Positions 31,913 to 42,584 of a stretch of 64,000 bases of DNA are shown in pieces. The DNA is taken from assembly GCA_947396885.1 (NCBI GenBank), contig OX377203.1:23749253-23813252 (forward strand). Reading direction: 5' to 3'. This DNA is from Heligmosomoides polygyrus polygyrus (lineage: Eukaryota > Nematoda > Chromadorea > Rhabditida > Heligmosomidae). The first letter of the stretch is position 1. Each line of letters starts with the position of its first letter. The notes beneath the pieces were generated by a model. It ran no database searches, was not told the origin of the DNA, and saw only the letters and a list, made by a program, of their open reading frames with translations. The translations under genes and the position numbers were made by a program.

Positions 31913-32207
31913 AAAGGATAAAGGATGAAATACGGCGTTACTCAATTCCTTTTTGGGATGCGCCACGCATTCTAAACCTACGGGATGTCGTGGAGGCGAT
32001 TTGAATGCGTATTTGGCCATACAATGACTTGCGGTGGCCAGCCGATGAACAATTCAGCGCTCTATCCTTTCCAGACAAGTTTGGTGCCAAATCACCGACC
32101 CGGAGGGATGGAAGACTTGGTTGGCCTGAGCGGGAAATCCGAACCAGGAACCTGGTATCAGGTGCACGCGACAGCCGGCGCCTCCTCCGACTGTGCTACA
32201 CGCGCCC
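31913..32207 (-). mobile_element. tRNA-derived SINE, copy 6
   Basis: Full length, in reverse orientation, with the AAGGATAAAGGAT tail at 31913 and the head (GGGCGCGTGTAGCACAGTCGG on the minus strand) ending at 32207. There is a small insertion in the tail (GAAATA). Flanks ATTTTGAGA and ATTTTTGGGA may be a diverged duplication. Confidence 0.85.
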
Positions 32208-32439
32208 ATTTTTGGGAAATAGGGGACATAAATCGCATCAGTCTTCTTCTTAAGTGTATGTCCCGCTTCGCCGCGGGGGCAGATTTTCTGGAACATAGAT
32301 GCACTTTTCCTAACACCTCGTTTTAAAAAGGTGCACACCAGCTAGTTGCAGGTCCACCTGTCAAATATTGAGCCAACACTGCAAAGGACTCCCTCTAAGG
32401 CATTTTACCGATTCGAAAAGCTATGGCCTATCCTCCGGA

Positions 32440-33770
32440 CGGTGTCCTTCTTCTCATGCAGGACGTCGCTTTAGCATGGTAGTGAAGTGAGACGCAGTTT
32501 ATCAACCCACGCCGAGCCTCTGCTTGATGACGTCGTTTCGAGTGTGTTCCAGAAGTGTGACATCAGTCGTCCAGAGGAGCACTTTTCCTCCACGATACTG
32601 AGCCTGAAAAGTACCATGTGGCACTTAGCACCACATTTCGCTACCGGCCAGAGGACAGCTCTGCTTATCTTGCACTTTAGATGCACTGGAATCTGTGAGT
32701 CCGAACATTGCCAAGCGATCACACCAACTTTGCACCTCTCACTCGAGCTCAACTTTGTACTCGCAAGCGAGCATTACGTCATCAGCAAAAAGCAACTACC
32801 TTGGGACTGGATTCTGAAAATGTGGCGTAACGACATCCATTGTGCGAATAAGGAGGGGTGTTGAAAGTGCAGAACCCTGATGTATCCCGGAGAATGGGAA
32901 CCTCTTTTGAGATGCTTGATGAAGCTTAGACTCGACTCTTTGGACAAGAGTAGAGAATTCGCACCCACTCTATGAGCTCTTCAGGACCTCCATGTTGCCG
33001 CAATGCGTACCATTTCACTTCAGGTTGTTCGCAATCGAAGGACTTCTCCAGGTCGAGAAGGGCTATATGTAACGGTTTCTGCTTCTCGGGAGTTTCTCTC
33101 CACAAGCAGTCGAGCCGTATATGACACCAACGGTGCCACAGCCTGCTACGAAGCCGTACTGATTGACCGAAAGCTTTGCGATGTCACGAATTCGTCCGTC
33201 TACAATTTGCTCCAAGATCTTCATGCTGTGCGAAAGAAAGTGACTCGGACGGTAATTGAAGCACTTTGCAGGACTACCCTTCTTCTTCCAAACCGGAATC
33301 GTCGTGCTTTGGCGCCAACACTCTGGCACCTTCTTCTCCGCCACAACCTGGTTAAAGAACTGCGCCAACCACTCAGCAGGGTACCACAGCTTTGACTTCC
33401 ACAGATCAGGTGCCACGTCGTCGGGCCCAGTCGCTTTGCCTGGTCTCATCTTCTTCGACGCGCTTCAATCTCTTCCCCGGTGATCTTGTGAACAGGATCG
33501 TGAGTTGGAGCCGTTGAAGGGATGACTGGATGAGGAAATTATACTGTAGAGATTTCGTCAAGGTAGTCTCGCCATCGTTTCAATGCCTTCTTGCGGTCTG
33601 ACGAAATCTCTACAGTAGAATCCGTAAGAAGATGGCCATTCTCATAATTGATGCCGAAAAACCTCTCAATATCCTCAGTCTGCCGATGCTTTGCGGAACT
33701 TTGCATGAAAATTTTTGAGCGAATTGTCGATAAACAAATCCGGGATGTTGTCCAGTCTTCCACTAATTAG
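32440..33770 (-). mobile_element. RTE-type LINE remnant (RT and C-terminal part)
   Basis: The minus strand reads, in several frames, a linker (33763-33539), the RT start GKATGPDDVAPDLWKSK (33440 downward), ILEQIVDGRIRDI, a FADD catalytic box at 32778-32789, then a decayed C-terminal domain (32752-32471). It is the same family as 20061-22353 and heavily frameshifted. Its 5' side abuts a second remnant on the opposite strand at about 33700-33770. Confidence 0.8.
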
Positions 33771-34735
33771 TGTGTTTTCGTTGCCGGCTGTGGTACCGTT
33801 AATGCCACACACAACGCCGTTCGTCGTTTTTCTATAGAAGCACCGCGAGAAACAGGAAACGGTGCATTTTGCCATCCCAGATTTGGAGAAGAGGCGCGGA
33901 CACCATAGCGCACCTCGATGGTCCTTCAATCTCTGTCGGAGTGCACCAGGATCTTCGCTCTCCCCACTGCTCTTCGTGGTAGTCATGGATGCAGTTTCGC
34001 GAGATCTCTGAAAGGCAGCCCCTTGGAAGTTGCTGTATGCTGATGGCGTCATGCCTGCATGTGAAAAAACCAAAAACTCGAGCAACAGACAAAGGAGTGG
34101 TGCTATTGCTTTTCATTGCTCGGACTCAAACTGAATATTAAAAAGACGAAACACTTGAAGACGGATGTGAACGAGCACGGATCTGTTAACATTAATGGTA
34201 CTGTACTCTCACTGTGTAGTTTTCTTGGATCAAGGGTCTTGGGTCAACAATCGCGTCCGATGGCAGCCCAACGTTGGAGGTGAATGCGCGCGTGAGTGCA
34301 GCCTGGTACGAATTCCGCTCGTTGACTGGGGTGCTCTGTGACAAGACAATACCTGAGCACCTTAAACCAAAGATTTATAGAATAGTCGGCTGTCCAGTAT
34401 TGACGTACGGTCCTGAGTGCTTGCCTGTAACTAACCATAAGGAAACTGAGAGCCGTTTCAGTGTTAATGGCAATGAAGATGCTAAGGTGAACGGCCGGAG
34501 TAATTGGACCGCGTTACTCCGGCCGTTCACCTTAGCATCTTCGTCCCTATTACACCGCTACCGCGACTACAGTGAAGCAATGCGACAAAGGTTCGGTGTA
34601 CCCCTGACATGTAACCCACGAGTTGCGCTAAGCTTGCCTGTGAGGGCTATAAGCAAACGCAATTTCACCCCTACTTTTCCTTACAAATTCATCACCATGA
34701 GCAAAAATTCCGCGAACTACCCGCGGTGACTGCCC
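33700..34735 (+). mobile_element. RTE-type LINE remnant, divergent to its neighbour
   Basis: The plus strand reads RIVDKQIRDVV, stops, then LLYADGV (near 34030; the catalytic YADD box is changed to YADG), then VNARVSAAWYEFRSLTGVLC (34274-34340). It matches the 20061-22353 element, so RT to C-terminal order is kept. It carries a perfect 29-bp-arm palindrome at 34475-34542. It is dead: many stops and a mutated active site. Confidence 0.75.
34475..34542. repeat. perfect palindrome, 29-bp arms, 10-nt loop
   Basis: Arms 34475-34503 and 34514-34542 are exact reverse complements around TTGGACCGCG. Comparison with 20061-22353 shows the arm sequence is normal LINE coding sequence (the GAAGATGCTAAGGT region) that has been duplicated in inverted orientation in this copy. 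That points to a template-switch or snap-back event. Confidence 0.85.
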
Positions 34736-35059
34736 TATGGGTTTCACAGATTTCTTGTGAGAAGTACAGCACCAGCGTTGTTGATGTTCAATCGTGTGGG
34801 AAAGCAATTATTAGAAAGGCTGTTTTATGGACAAGTTATGGCAACGCAACCGCCCACCACAGCCTTAGAATCTTATGCGACGAAAATGAGAGTAGAATGA
34901 AATCTGACATGAACGAGTCAAGATGACTTTACAACGGCTGATCGTCGATGTAGAAACGGAAGTGCTTACAGGTAATTACTGTGATCGCGTCGAGGAGCGT
35001 CTGTAATGTCAACTCAAAGGTTTAGCTAACCCACTCTTCCCTCTTCGCGCTGGCTGAGG

Positions 35060-36000
35060 TGAAAACTTAGCCTCCCTGTTGGGACCGGCCGATCAGCGCG
35101 CCTCGAGGCAGCGTTATGAGCATAGCCCACAGAGCGCAAAATCTCTACACTATCCTCCTTGCTCGAAGAACACGGAGAGTGTAATGACATCCGTTCAGGG
35201 ATATCGCAATAGCACCGTTAGCTCTCTTTTGACATCCCGCGGAATCCAGTTGATGACGGCTCTCATCCAGTGGGTGTCTGCAAAACGCACTGCGGGCCAG
35301 CCCACCTAATAATCGACGACTTGTCCCATGCGTCAGCGTCTCAGATCCTCGAACGTCGACGATGCCCGGAACTCCAGAGGCTTTCTTTCATTACATGAGT
35401 CGTTCCACTCCGAGGATTCCATGCTGCACGACACTGATCGCGTGTTCAACCTGCCTTCGTAGGCCCAGTTCTCTGAGGCGTATGTTAGCGCCGGAAGGAT
35501 GGCAGAGTCGTATAGGTGGATACGGAGTCGGACGTTCTTCGCTTTCTTCACGACATCTTTGTTAAAAAATCTCAAGCCACTCGCTTACTTCTACCGAGCT
35601 CTGGCGTTAGATCATTGGCCATGTTGACTTCGCGACCCAGATACACGTAGCTGGAGCATTCAGAGACGTTCCGTCGATTGAGCGAGAATGGCCATCAGAA
35701 ACTCGTCCGTTCCTTATGAGCATCGTCTTCGTAGTGAAGATGGCGCAGTTGCGCCGACCTTCACTCCCATGTCTTCCCATTCTAGTTCGCTCATGACGTT
35801 TTCGAGGGTGGCGCTGAAGAGCTTCGGGGATATGATATCCCCCTGCCGAACACCGCTCCTCACGTCGTTGTAGAATGTGAAAACTTGGTCGTGTGGAAAA
35901 ACTTCGCCAAGCCCCACAGTGAACCCATTGACAGAAAGATGCTGGAATACCCTCGCAAAAACCTGTTCCCATTTGGTACTCCTTATCCCAAAACCTCATT
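35060..36000 (-). mobile_element. RTE-type LINE remnant, second subfamily
   Basis: The minus strand reads FYNDVRSGVRQGDIISPKLF (RT core), a decayed YEDD-like catalytic box near 35735, YLGREVNMANDLTPELGR, and VVKKAKNVRLRIHLYDSAIL with LPALTYASENW. These are signature stretches of the abundant nematode RTE group. It differs in sequence from the 20061 and 32440 copies. Frameshifts separate the pieces. The 3' limit is uncertain. Confidence 0.8.
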
Positions 36001-36140
36001 ACTCTCTACTTGCAAGAGTCAAGATAGAGATAGAGGTAATTTGTGAACATAATTTAATGAACTGCGAAAGCGTGAACAAACTAAAAAAATTGGAAGGTTA
36101 CCTTTCTGAACTTCAGCCTTCCATTGACCTGTTTACTATT

Positions 36141-36365
36141 AAAAGGATAAAGGATAAAGGACGACGTTACTCATTCATAGATTCCACCTCTACGGAATAT
36201 CGTGGAGGCGACTGAAATGTGTATTCCGCCATTCAATGACTTGCGGTAGCTAGCCGATGAACATCTAGGTTTGGTTGGCCTGAGCGGGAAACCCGACTAG
36301 GAACCTGGTAATCTGGTATACCCACGCAACAGCTGGCACCTCCTGCGACTGCGTCACACGCGCCC
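36141..36365 (-). mobile_element. tRNA-derived SINE, copy 7 (internally deleted)
   Basis: Reverse orientation. The tail is a duplicated GGATAAAGGATAAAGG at 36143, and the head ends near 36365. About 60 bp of the body is missing. It abuts the mariner that begins at 36382. Confidence 0.8.
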
Positions 36366-36381
36366 ATTCTACTTACCATTA

Positions 36382-37590
36382 GGCTGTCGTAACATTATTC
36401 GCCGAAATGGACCGCATATTTCAAGCTGCTACAACTCAGCATAAACACAACTTTATTAATCGCTGTATAAATCTCCAGAATCTATACATTTTTGCCAGCG
36501 AGTATGTAATGAATCCAATCCTTTGCCATAAAAATTGAGATCACAGGAATTAACGAAATCAAGGAGAGCACATTCAACATAGGCCAAATTAGTGAATTGT
36601 TTCTGACGCAAATGATAATCAAGAGCTCGGAAAAAGTGATAGTGAGTGATGGAAGGATCGGAGAATATGGTGGGTGAAGGATAACTTCGATCCCTAATTG
36701 GATCAATTTTCGCCGAGTGATTTGTAAGGTGTGTAGCCTTGCGTGCTCCTGCAACAGATGCGACACTCCTCTGTTCAGCACTTCCGGCAACAATTTTTAA
36801 AACTGCTCATACATTTGGTCTAAATCAGAACCCTGCTGTGACTGCCTGACCAGGTTGCAAAAAGAATTACACCTTTGAACTCCACCACAAAGTAAGCATT
36901 ATTTTTTACGATGAAGGTCGGGTTGAGAAAAGATGCTGGAGGAGCACCCTTACCTAACTGGACAAATTTCCGCTTCCTGTTATCGTCAAGAACCGATTTT
37001 TCTCTACCGTTATAATCCGACTTAAAAAGCTGATTTTTCAAGCGAACTAGCAGGTTGGAGCAAGTGCCAGACGCTCCTCGTCTGTCAGCTCATGAGGCAC
37101 CGATTCTCGCCAAATGTCTTGCTACTGTACTAAGAAGTACGCCAAGGTCCTCTTCTAACGTGCGTGTATTCATCTCCGGATTTGTTTCGACGGCTCTCCT
37201 CAAACTCCATCGTTAAGCGACGACCTGCGACCGCGGCCCGATTTTTCGTCGAAATCAAAATCGTCGGAAGCGAATTTTTCGAAGCAGAGCCTCACCGTTC
37301 GTTCGCAAGAACAGTCGGCCCCGAAGGGCTGCCAAGGTTTCGGGACACTTCTGGTGCATGATGTTCGAATTTAAATTCATAAAGCGTGATGACACGATAG
37401 TAGCGTTGGTTCATGATTTTACGGAGCCCTGGAAAAATTACAGAGACACCCACATGTCTTCTGAAAGTGCAGGAAAAAACCATAGCGAACCATAGTCGTA
37501 TGTGTGGCTTTCCCGGAGACGGAATGATTCAGGGTAAAAAACTTATTTATTTATACACACCTCGAAACGAAGAATAATTTTGCGACAGCC
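36382..37590 (-). mobile_element. mariner-type element, decayed
   Basis: Ends GGCTGTCGTAACATTATTCG and GAAGAATAATTTTGCGACAGCC are inverted repeats, each next to TA, 1209 bp apart. The minus strand carries transposase pieces: DDNRKRKFVQLGKGAPPASF (near 36970), FKGVILF, and YSPILPSLTITFSELL near 36650, where the third catalytic Asp is lost. Multiple frames are needed. It lies 11 bp from the next mariner. Confidence 0.8.
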
Positions 37591-37601
37591 TAATACTAAT
37601 A

Positions 37602-38877
37602 GGTTGTAACGAATTAAATGGCACTGGCTTGCGCCATTTTTTGGCGCGTCTTTACGCGTTTGATCAAGAACAAACCGTAACATGTGGCATATCATTTAGA
37701 AGCGCAAACTTTGCTCTGCCGGCGAGTACCAAACTGTCTATGTAAAAGTGAGAAAACTTTAGAGTTTTATTGACTTTTTTGCAGATGGACAGAAGGGTAA
37801 TCCGAGGCATTTACTTGTATGAATTCAAGCTGGGCACTACAGCTAAGGAGGCGGACGAGAAGATCAACGCCGCATTCGGTGAAGGATGTTCCACAATTCG
37901 GACGGCGTATCGTTGGTATCAGAAGTTCCGGAATGGAGATGAGAGCTTGGAAGAACATGAAGGTCGTGGGAGGCATAGTGATGTTGATGAGGGCAAGCTG
38001 AGAGATGTGGTAGAGGAGGATCCACACAAAGGTACCAGGGAGATAGCGAAGGTTCTTGGAGTCAGTCACAACACAGCTGCCCGGCATCTGAAGGAAATTG
38101 GAAAGACCAAAAAGCTGGAAAGATGGGTGCCTCACGAGCTGTCTGAGGAGCAAAGAAACCGACGATATGAGATCTCGTCCGCGCTGCTTCTACGGAACGA
38201 AACGGACCCATTCCTTGATCGCATCGTAACCTGTGACGAGAAATGGATAATGTACGACAACAGGCGACGATCGGCACAGTGGGTGGACAGCGATGAGAGC
38301 CCCAAGGATTTTGCGAAGCCGGAATTGCACCAAAAGAAAGTAATGGTGACAGTATGGTGGTGTTCGCTGGGAATTATTCACCACAGCTTCCTCCCTCCCG
38401 GTAAATCCATCACGGCAAAGAAGTACTGCATTGAAATTGAAGAAATGATGAAAAAGTTGAAGGATATCCGGCCGCTTTGGTAAGCCGAAGGCGAGTTCTC
38501 CTTCTGCACGACAATGCTCGCCCCCATGTAGCACGAATGACGTTGCAGAAATTGAATGAGCTGAGCATTGAAACTCTACCACATCCTCCGTTTTCCTCCG
38601 ACATCTCCCCAACAGACAACCATTTCTTCAAGCATCTTGGCGACTTCTTGGTAGGGAAAATATTCAAATACCAACAGGATGCCGAAAGTGCCTTCGAAGA
38701 TTTCGTCAATTCCAGAACTTCTGATTTTTATGCTACTGGGATAAAAAAGCTTGTGTCGCGTTGGCAAAGATGTGTAGAATCAGAAGGTTTTTATTTCGAT
38801 TAATAAACTTGCCTACAAGCCGAGATATTAACTGTTTAAATTTACAGTGGTTCAGTGCCATTTATTTCGCTACAACC
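37602..38877 (+). mobile_element. mariner element, nearly intact
   Basis: Ends GGTTGTAACGAATTAAATGG and CCATTTATTTCGCTACAACC are inverted repeats flanked by TA (37600-37601 and 38878-38879). It is 1276 bp long with one transposase gene interrupted by a single frameshift. This is the best-preserved transposon in the window and the most likely to have intact relatives elsewhere in the genome. Confidence 0.92.
37785..38805 (+). pseudogene. mariner transposase (DD34D), one frameshift
   Basis: The protein starts best at ATG 37785 (an upstream in-frame ATG at 37770 lies in the leader). Part one has the N-terminal helix-turn-helix domains (RRVIRGIYLYEFKLG, TIRTAYRWYQKFRNG), the GVSHNTAARHL helix, the WVPHELSEEQR linker, and the first catalytic Asp in VTCDEKW (codon at 38235). 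It then runs into a stop at about 38481. A one-base shift near 38475 restores HDNARPH (Asp at 38510) and SSDISPTDNHFF (Asp at 38615), exact DD34D spacing, and a C-terminus ending at 38803. All three catalytic residues are kept. One lost base explains the inactivation. Confidence 0.9.
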
Positions 38878-39061
38878 TAATATTTGCTCTAAATGACAAT
38901 TTTATCATGTTTTCCTGTCACACTTTTAAATGCCATATTTGTGATGCTTAAAAAGAGCATATTTTATTTTATTATCCGTGAATCTTCTATCTTATCAATG
39001 GTTTGTACTGGTTGGTGCTGTCTCAATCAACTTTGATTGTTGATCTGTTGATATCACCACC

Positions 39062-40300
39062 TATATATAAAAGAGTTTGTGCGTGGAGTGATCTAAGCTA
39101 AGTGAGCTACGCCGCATCATCCACAGCGAGAGCGGTGGAATGATCTAACCGAAGTGATTTACGCCGCATCATCCACAGCGAGGGCGGTCGAATGATCTAA
39201 CCTGAGTAAGGTACGCCGCATCATCCACAGCGAGGGCGGTCGAATGATCTAACCTGAGTGAGATACCACCACCTATCACCATCACCACCTATCACCATCA
39301 CCACATATATATAAAAGAGTTTGTGCGTGGAGTGATCTAAGCTAAGTGAGCTACGCCGCATCATCCACAGCGAGAGCGGTCGAATGATCTAACCGAAGTG
39401 AGGTACGCCGCATCATCCACAGCGAGGGCGGTCGAATGATCTAACCTGAGTGAGATACCACCACCTATCACCATCACCACCTATCACCATCACCACATAT
39501 ATATAAAAGAGTTTGTGCGTGGAGTGATCTAAGCTAAGTGAGCTACGCCGCATCATCCACAGCGAGAGCGGTCGAATGATCTAACCGAAGTGAGGTACGC
39601 CGCATCATCCACAGCGAGGGCGGTCGAATGATCTAACCTGAGTGAGGTACGCCGCATCATCCACAGCGAGGGCGGTCGAATGATCTAACCTGAGTGAGAT
39701 ACCACCACCTATCACCATCACCACCTATCACCATCACCACCTATATATAAAAGAGTTTGTGCGTGGAGTGATCTAAGCTAAGTGAGCTACGCCGCATCAT
39801 CCACAGCGAGAGCGGTCGAATGATCTAACCGAAGTGAGGTACGCCGCATCATCCACAGCGAGGGCGGTCGAATGATCTAACCTGAGTGAGGTACGCCGCA
39901 TCATCCACAGCGAGGGCGGTCGAATGATCTAACCTGAGTGAGATACCACCACCTATCATCATCACCACCTATCACCATCACCACCTATATATAAAAGAGT
40001 TTGTGCGTGGAGTGATCTAAGCTAAGTGAGCTACGCCGCATCATCCACAGCGAGAGCGGTCGAATGATCTAACCGAAGTGAGGTACGCCGCATCATCCAC
40101 AGCGAGGGCGGTCGAATGATCTAACCTGAGTGAGATACCACCACCTATCACCATCACCACCTATCACCATCACCACCTATATATAAAAGAGTTTGTGCGT
40201 GGAGTGATCTAAGCTAAGTGAGCTACGCCGCATCATCCACAGCGAAAGCGGTTGAGTGATCTAACCTGAATAAGGTGCTCCTCATCATCTACAGCGCGGG
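39062..40300 (+). repeat. two-level satellite array with TATA-like box in each unit
   Basis: The basic unit is 52 bp (CGCCGCATCATCCACAGCGA then (G/A)GGCGGTCGAATGATCTAAC and CTGAGTGAGGTA; starts at 39110, 39162, 39214). Groups of two or three units are joined by a CACCATCACCACCTAT spacer and a TATATATAAAAGAG box. AAAAGAG starts at 39069, 39313, 39505, 39749, 39993 and 40185, giving spacings of 244, 192, 244, 244 and 192. The two lengths differ by exactly one 52-bp unit. Copies are nearly identical. The last units decay at 40240-40300. Confidence 0.95.
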
Positions 40301-41530
40301 CGAAATTTGCTATTGAACGTGAGATGTTGCTGCAGCAGGGAAAACGCAGCCCTTTACTGCTTAACACAACAGCATCTACGCGCGTTGTTGAGCGTCCAGA
40401 TTCAGAAGCCAACTTCGTGCCATTAGCATGAGAAGACTACTAAAGGGGTAAGGGTAGAAGGGAGACTTGGAGGGTGGAGAACCGACGGCGATCAGGAGGC
40501 GGCGACCAGGAGGAGCATCGTGATGGTCGATGGGGAGAGCAATGAAGCAGGCCAGGAGGTGGTACCAAGAAGAGTTTAGGCAATACGGAGAAATCATTAG
40601 AGAGTTACCAATCAGGGAAGGGGGACAGTAAGGAGGATCAGCAAGGAGATCCATTAGCATTAAGAGAGACCGGATTTAGAGGATGTGACACCGACGTCAC
40701 ACAATGGGCGCTCGCTCGCCGTCGTCGTGTCGTGAGCGTGGGAGAGCTACTTAATTGTAGTAGAGTAGTAGGGAGGATCCCGAGGGGGTGAAGAGGAATA
40801 TACCTTGAAAAAGGGACCTGGAGGCGGGACCAGGACGGGGAACCAACAAGAAGGGAGCCGTAAGGGAATTCATACGGAGAAGAAGGAATCTGCCATATGC
40901 ATAGCCTCGTCATGCTCGACACAGCGGCCACTGCGCGCGCTTCTGAGTTTCCTGATCCAGAAAACGGACCCCCTACTTCGCGCAGCAAGCATCCTCATTC
41001 TGAATACGTGTCACCGACCATGCCATGAGCCTGTGAGGACCACTAAGGAGATAGTGGAGAAGGGCGGTATGGGGACCTATATGGTAGACGAGGAGGGCAA
41101 CCAGGAAGGAGAGGAAGAACCTGGAGGAGAGGCCAGGACAGAGAAACCAGCAAGAGGAGACCAGTAGGTGTCAGAAGTGGAAACAAAGAAGTGGGCCAGT
41201 AGTTGGGATCAGGAAGATGGGGACTAAAGAGGGGGAGAGAGGGGAGGGAAGACCTGTAAAGGCGGACCAGCAATTGGATCCAGTAAGAAGACACGAGTAA
41301 GGGGGAACCTGGCTTCGGAAGACATGTCAACGACAACTTGAAACGCTAGCTGTTGAGCATGAGAACGATTGCGGAAGAGCAACCTGAGGGGCAGAAGTAC
41401 TGCGCAGCACAAACCAATGACGTCAATGGACGGTCCGGAGAGAATATTTATGAGGAAGGCACCGAAGTGGTGAAGGGCTTGATGCCGACAAAGCACGCAC
41501 CAAGTCCTAGATGCTAGCGATTCTTATGTT
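40300..41530. other. purine-rich region of unknown nature
   Basis: From about 40440 to 41300 the plus strand is rich in GGAG/AGGA words, with recurring GGAGGCGGGACCAGG- and GGGAACCAACAAGA-like phrases (for example near 40815 and 41130), suggesting an old tandem repeat. The long open minus-strand frames (40376-41496, leucine/proline-rich) are products of the skewed composition. It may belong to the same repeat unit family as the satellite before it. Confidence 0.4.
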
Positions 41531-41585
41531 TTACAAAAACTACTTTCCATAGGTCAGTGATGCTACAAAGTCGCGCGAAGCGCGC

Positions 41586-41622
41586 AAGTGCGAGACACGC
41601 CGTTAGGCGTGTCGGAGCACTT
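41586..41622. other. compound hairpin
   Basis: GACACGCC (41594-41601) pairs perfectly with GGCGTGTC (41606-41613) around GTTA. An outer AAGTGC/GCACTT stem (41586-41591 / 41617-41622) stacks outside it. A GCGCG-AA-GCGCGC mini-hairpin precedes it. It could be a structured RNA piece or a MITE relic. Confidence 0.4.
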
Positions 41623-42584
41623 GTCAAAATATAAAGCACTTTTCACAATTTGAAATAATTTCAAAGAATTCTGCGCAACTGAGTGCACTTCAGTGATTTA
41701 GTGAATTTTATTCCTGAAGAGATCTTTAAAAACTTAACGATGAGTGCTTATTCTCCAGTCTGGCTATGTGGAAGCAATGAGTACTCAGCAAGAGAAATAT
41801 TGGGTGCAATCCCTATCGGGAGGGGGGGGGGCAGTCCACTTCAATTTTTAAAGGAATGCAACATGCACCACAAGAAATAAATAACTAAATATATGCTTAC
41901 ATTATAAATTGCTGTCCTTCCAATACCAAAATCAGTTTTCTAAATTGCTTTCCTAGTCGGGGAGGGGAGTAGTGAAAACACAGTAAACTGAGCAGAAACC
42001 TGGAACAATTACAATACTATAAAACTGCGAAAACTCATTAAAGCAAGGTTATTAACTTAATCAATTAGTGGATAGCGGTTTGCGTTTTCTTTCCAAAGCA
42101 ACTAGAGTTATGAACCGTGCTGCCGTGCACAGTGCCCCCCCCCTCTGCATCGTGCATAGTCCCATAATGAAATCTTTTTAATATTTCAGCAAAACACTCG
42201 GACATTTCCAAGGGAAGGAATCAATGAAGTCAAGGCATTCATATGTTCTACTGCATATTGTATGTATTGATGCGTAGCTATCATTAGCTATTCATAATGG
42301 ACTGTCCTCCGCCCGCAATTGGGATTGCACCAAATATTGTACTGCCCCGACTTTCAGCATGTTGCGAAATTGCGAACACGGTAGGTGCTCATGACCAGTA
42401 GCTCCTCCAGATTTGCAGTTTAGTTCCGTATTAGTGGGAATTGTTAACTTGATACTACAGTATTAGGCTTACAATAAGGCAAGACATCTCTCGGATTGTG
42501 CACTTCTCATCAGCTTATCAGTGCCCTTATAAGCTCACCGCTGAGTGAGCATTTCCATTTTTCAGTAAATTTGGCCGAACTACT

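Noticed and set aside
39062..40300. CRISPR-like regular repeat spacing
   Set aside because: The units are contiguous tandem monomers without unique spacers, in a nematode genome with introns and mariners. It is a satellite.
39062..40300. Hammerhead ribozyme in the satellite
   Set aside because: The CTGAGTGAG word is not the CUGANGA core and no GAAA partner is in place.
40376..41496. Series of minus-strand ORFs rich in leucine and proline
   Set aside because: They follow from a strongly purine-skewed plus strand. No start context, splice sites or family resemblance.
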